6,056 nucleotides of DNA from Cyanobacteria bacterium UBA5018 (lineage in GTDB: Bacteria; Cyanobacteriota; Cyanobacteriia; PCC-6307; Cyanobiaceae): assembly GCA_002396505.1 (NCBI GenBank), contig DGYA01000016.1, positions 1 to 6,056 on the forward strand, given 5' to 3'. Shown here piece after piece: positions 4,222-6,056 of this stretch. A model generated the notes under the pieces. It was not told where the DNA came from and searched no databases. It saw only the letters and a program-made list of their open reading frames with translations. Made by a program: the position numbers and the translations under genes. Numbering within the stretch: position 1 is the stretch's first letter; each line of letters opens with the position of its first letter.

Positions 4222-5406
4222 ATGGCCGACCTTCCCAGCAAAGCCGTTTTGCGGCGCACCCCCCTGCATGGGGCAGCCCAGGCGGCTGGGGGGCGCATGG
4301 TGCCCTTCGCGGGCTGGGAGATGGCCCTGCAGTTCGCCGGTCTGGTGGCCGAACACAGGGCCGTGCGCCAGGACTGCGGCCTGTTCGACATCTCCCACAT
4401 GGGGGTGATCAGCCTGCGCGGCGACGCCGTTAAGGATGCCCTCCAGGCGCTGGTGCCCAGCGACCTTCATCGCATTGGCCCCGGCGAGGCCTGCTACACG
4501 GTGCTGCTCAACGAGCAAGGCGGCGTCCGCGATGACTTGATCGTCTATGACCGCGGCTGGACTAGCTCAGCTGTAAATGGCAGCTCAGCTGCAAATAACA
4601 GCCAGTCTGCAAATAACAGCCATGAGCTGCTGCTGGTGATCAATGCCGCCTGTGCCGAGGCGGACACGGCCTGGATCCGCAGCCAGCTGGAGGCCAAGGA
4701 GATCACGGTGGCCGAGCGCAAGGGCGACGGCGTGCTGCTGGCCCTGCAGGGTCCCCAGGCGGCCAGCCGGCTGGAGGCCCTGGCCGGCGTCTCCCTGGCG
4801 AATCTGCCGCGCTTTGGCCACTTGGAGCTGCGGCTGGCGGGCGGGGCGAACGGAGCGGCGGCCGCCGCCCAGGTGTTCGTGGCCCGCACCGGTTACACCG
4901 GGGAAGACGGCTTTGAGCTGCTGCTGGAGCGAGAGGCCGGTATCGCCCTCTGGCAGCAGCTGGTAGCCGAAGGCGTGGCCCCCTGTGGCCTCGGCGCCCG
5001 CGACAGCCTGCGCCTGGAGGCGGCCATGCACCTCTATGGCCATGAACTAGACGCCGGCACCACCCCCCTGGAAGCGGGCCTGGGCTGGCTGGTGCACCTG
5101 GAGATGCCGAAGCCCTTCATCGGCCGTCAGGTGCTGGAGCGCCAGAGCGCCGAGGGCCCCAGCCGGCGGCTGGTGGGCCTGAAGCTGCGGGGTCGCGCCA
5201 TCGCTCGCCACGGCTATGCGGTGCTCGTCGATGGCCAACCGGTGGGGGTGATTACCAGCGGCAGCTGGTCGCCCAGCCTGGAGGAGGCGATTGCCCTGGC
5301 CTATGTGCCGGCCGGCCTCGCCAGGTTGGGCACTGAATTGGCGGTGGAGATCCGCGGCAAAGCGGAGCCGGCGGTGGTGGTGAAGCGGCCCTTTTATCGG
5401 CGCTGA
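4222..5406 (+). CDS. gcvT: Aminomethyltransferase, glycine cleavage system T-protein
   Basis: GcvT takes the aminomethyl group held on lipoylated H-protein, releases ammonia and forms 5,10-methylenetetrahydrofolate. In cyanobacteria this handles glycine from photorespiration. Landmarks in the 394-residue protein: TPLHGAAQAAGGRMVPFAGWEM (13-34), DISHMG (56-61), GGVRDDLIVY with the folate-site Asp pair D104-D105, ALQGPQA (174-180), ARTGYTGEDGFEL (221-233), GLGARDSLRLEA (256-267) and ITSGSWSPSLEEAIALAYV (344-362). All expected motifs are present, so the enzyme should be active. It is about 20-30 residues longer than usual. Much of the excess is a Ser/Asn/Ala-rich insert at 115-133, encoded by an 18-base tandem repeat, between the strands DDLIVYDRG and ELLLVINAA. 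The ATG at 4222 matches the family N-terminus; no Shine-Dalgarno site is visible. aspS follows in the same direction and may be co-transcribed. Confidence 0.95.
   Translation: MADLPSKAVLRRTPLHGAAQAAGGRMVPFAGWEMALQFAGLVAEHRAVRQDCGLFDISHMGVISLRGDAVKDALQALVPSDLHRIGPGEACYTVLLNEQGGVRDDLIVYDRGWTSSAVNGSSAANNSQSANNSHELLLVINAACAEADTAWIRSQLEAKEITVAERKGDGVLLALQGPQAASRLEALAGVSLANLPRFGHLELRLAGGANGAAAAAQVFVARTGYTGEDGFELLLEREAGIALWQQLVAEGVAPCGLGARDSLRLEAAMHLYGHELDAGTTPLEAGLGWLVHLEMPKPFIGRQVLERQSAEGPSRRLVGLKLRGRAIARHGYAVLVDGQPVGVITSGSWSPSLEEAIALAYVPAGLARLGTELAVEIRGKAEPAVVVKRPFYRR
4564..4617 (+). repeat. 18-bp in-frame minisatellite inside gcvT
   Basis: Three adjacent 18-base units at 4564-4581, 4582-4599 and 4600-4617 share AGC at the start and CTGnAAAT. 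They are in codon phase and encode SSAVNG, SSAANN and SQSANN. Units 2 and 3 end in the same CTGCAAATAAC. The stretch is less GC-rich than the surrounding gene, and 18 being a multiple of three keeps the frame open whatever the copy number. Confidence 0.95.
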
Positions 5407-5409
5407 TCC

Positions 5410-5417
5410 GGGGAGGG
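5410..5417 (+). promoter_or_regulatory. Strong Shine-Dalgarno sequence before an upstream in-frame ATG of aspS
   Basis: GGGGAGGG lies directly after the gcvT stop. Its GGAGG core (5412-5416) is eight bases before an ATG at 5425-5427, which is in frame with aspS with no stop between. This is the best ribosome-binding site on the plus strand of the window. It may mean translation begins 24 codons before the family-typical start at 5497. Confidence 0.55.
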
Positions 5418-5496
5418 AGCCGCCATGGCAAGTGCAGTGGAGGGTAGGGGCCTCGGAACGGCGTGGGAAAATCGCCGATTGATTTCGAGTTCCCCC

Positions 5497-6056
5497 ATGC
5501 GCAGCCACGGTTGCGGCGATCTGCGCGCCGATCAGGCCGGCCAGCAGGTGATGCTGTGCGGCTGGGTGGACCGGCGCCGCGACCACGGCGGGGTGATCTT
5601 CATCGACCTGCGCGACCGCAGCGGCACCGTGCAGATCACCGTGGATCCAGAACTCGGCGCCGGCGATGCCGACTTCAGCGCCGCCTTCGAGGCCGCCGGC
5701 CACCTGCGCCACGAAACCGTGATCCAGGTGAGCGGCGCGGTGCGCAAAAGACCCTACGAATCGATCAACGACAACCTCAAAACCGGGGCGATCGAGGTGC
5801 TGGCCAACAGCATCACCCTGCTCAATGCCGTTAAGGGCAACCTCCCCTTCCCGGTGTCGGTGCACGACGAGGAGAACACCCGCGAGGAGCTGCGCCTCAA
5901 ATACCGCTATCTGGATCTGCGCCGCAAGCGCATGAACGAAAACCTGCGCCTGCGGGCGCTGACGATCCGCACCGCCCGCGCCAGCTTGGAGGCCGAGGGT
6001 TTCATCGAGGTGGAAACGCCGGTGCTCACCCGCTCCACCCCCGAGGGCGCCCGCGA
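5497..6056 (+). CDS. aspS: Aspartyl-tRNA synthetase (N-terminal part, cut by window end)
   Basis: AspRS attaches aspartate to tRNA in the cytosol. The window holds the first 186 codons of a protein normally near 600 residues. The N-terminal OB-fold anticodon-binding domain covers about residues 15-105 (CGWVDRRRDHGGVIFIDLRDRSGTVQI). It is followed by the conserved linker FPVSVHDEENTREELRLKYRYLDLRR and the start of the class II catalytic domain with motif 1 (FIEVETPVLTRSTPEGARD). The ATG at 5497 gives MRSHGCGDLR, which fits cyanobacterial homologues as I recall them. An in-frame ATG at 5425 behind a strong Shine-Dalgarno site, or a TTG at 5479, would extend it. H30 in RRDHGG is the residue type described for non-discriminating AspRS (classical discriminating enzymes have Leu), so it may also charge tRNA-Asn. 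It lies 90 bases after gcvT in the same direction. Confidence 0.95.
   Translation, partial: MRSHGCGDLRADQAGQQVMLCGWVDRRRDHGGVIFIDLRDRSGTVQITVDPELGAGDADFSAAFEAAGHLRHETVIQVSGAVRKRPYESINDNLKTGAIEVLANSITLLNAVKGNLPFPVSVHDEENTREELRLKYRYLDLRRKRMNENLRLRALTIRTARASLEAEGFIEVETPVLTRSTPEGAR

Noticed and set aside
4003..4518. 171-residue minus-strand ORF across the Cys-rich gene start and the gcvT start
   Set aside because: It overlaps the strongly supported gcvT on the opposite strand and matches no known domain; a high-GC shadow frame.
5047..5865. 272-residue minus-strand ORF opposite gcvT and aspS
   Set aside because: It is antisense to two clear conserved genes; its His/Ala-rich composition is typical of a shadow frame in GC-rich DNA.

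Overview
The window looks like chromosomal DNA of a GC-rich picocyanobacterium of the Synechococcus/Cyanobium group. I base this on the SpeE-SpeB-GcvT-AspS gene set in one orientation, on protein wording I recognise from that group (for example the start MRSHGCGDLR of AspRS and the DGCWMTAER stretch of SpeE), and on frequent TTG/GTG starts with weak Shine-Dalgarno sites. No database search was possible, so the taxon is an inference.

Layout. Bases 1-246 hold the 5' end of a minus-strand gene for a secreted protein of unknown function, cut by the window edge. Bases 375-1265 (speE, spermidine synthase) and 1315-2181 (speB, agmatinase-type ureohydrolase) form a plus-strand polyamine operon. It is closed by a perfect 19-bp hairpin with a T run (2245-2293), preceded by a short CCAGGCT array. 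A convergent minus-strand gene (2294-2725) encodes a small stand-alone cyclic-nucleotide-binding-like domain with no DNA-binding domain. Bases about 2735-3713 contain no convincing gene. They hold tandem repeats of several kinds: a C/A-rich array with seven phased CCC runs (a G-quadruplex pattern on the minus strand), 13-bp and 11-bp repeats, and an AT-rich 23-bp direct repeat. A minus-strand ORF (3714-4052) encodes a small Cys-rich protein with an in-frame 30-bp duplication. The plus strand then carries gcvT (4222-5406), with an unusual in-frame 18-bp minisatellite, and aspS (5497 to the window end, truncated).

How the genes work together. SpeB makes putrescine from agmatine, and SpeE adds an aminopropyl group from decarboxylated S-adenosylmethionine to make spermidine. 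GcvT is the T-protein of the glycine cleavage system, which in cyanobacteria serves photorespiratory glycine and one-carbon supply. AspS charges tRNA with aspartate. These are housekeeping genes. The unusual part is the repeat-rich stretch between the speEB and gcvT-aspS blocks, whose repeats extend into coding sequence on its right side (the Cys-rich ORF and gcvT). I see no phage, transposase, CRISPR, tRNA or rRNA gene. Nothing here amounts to a recognisable new multi-gene system; the strongest unexplained signals are the repeats and the quadruplex-type cluster.
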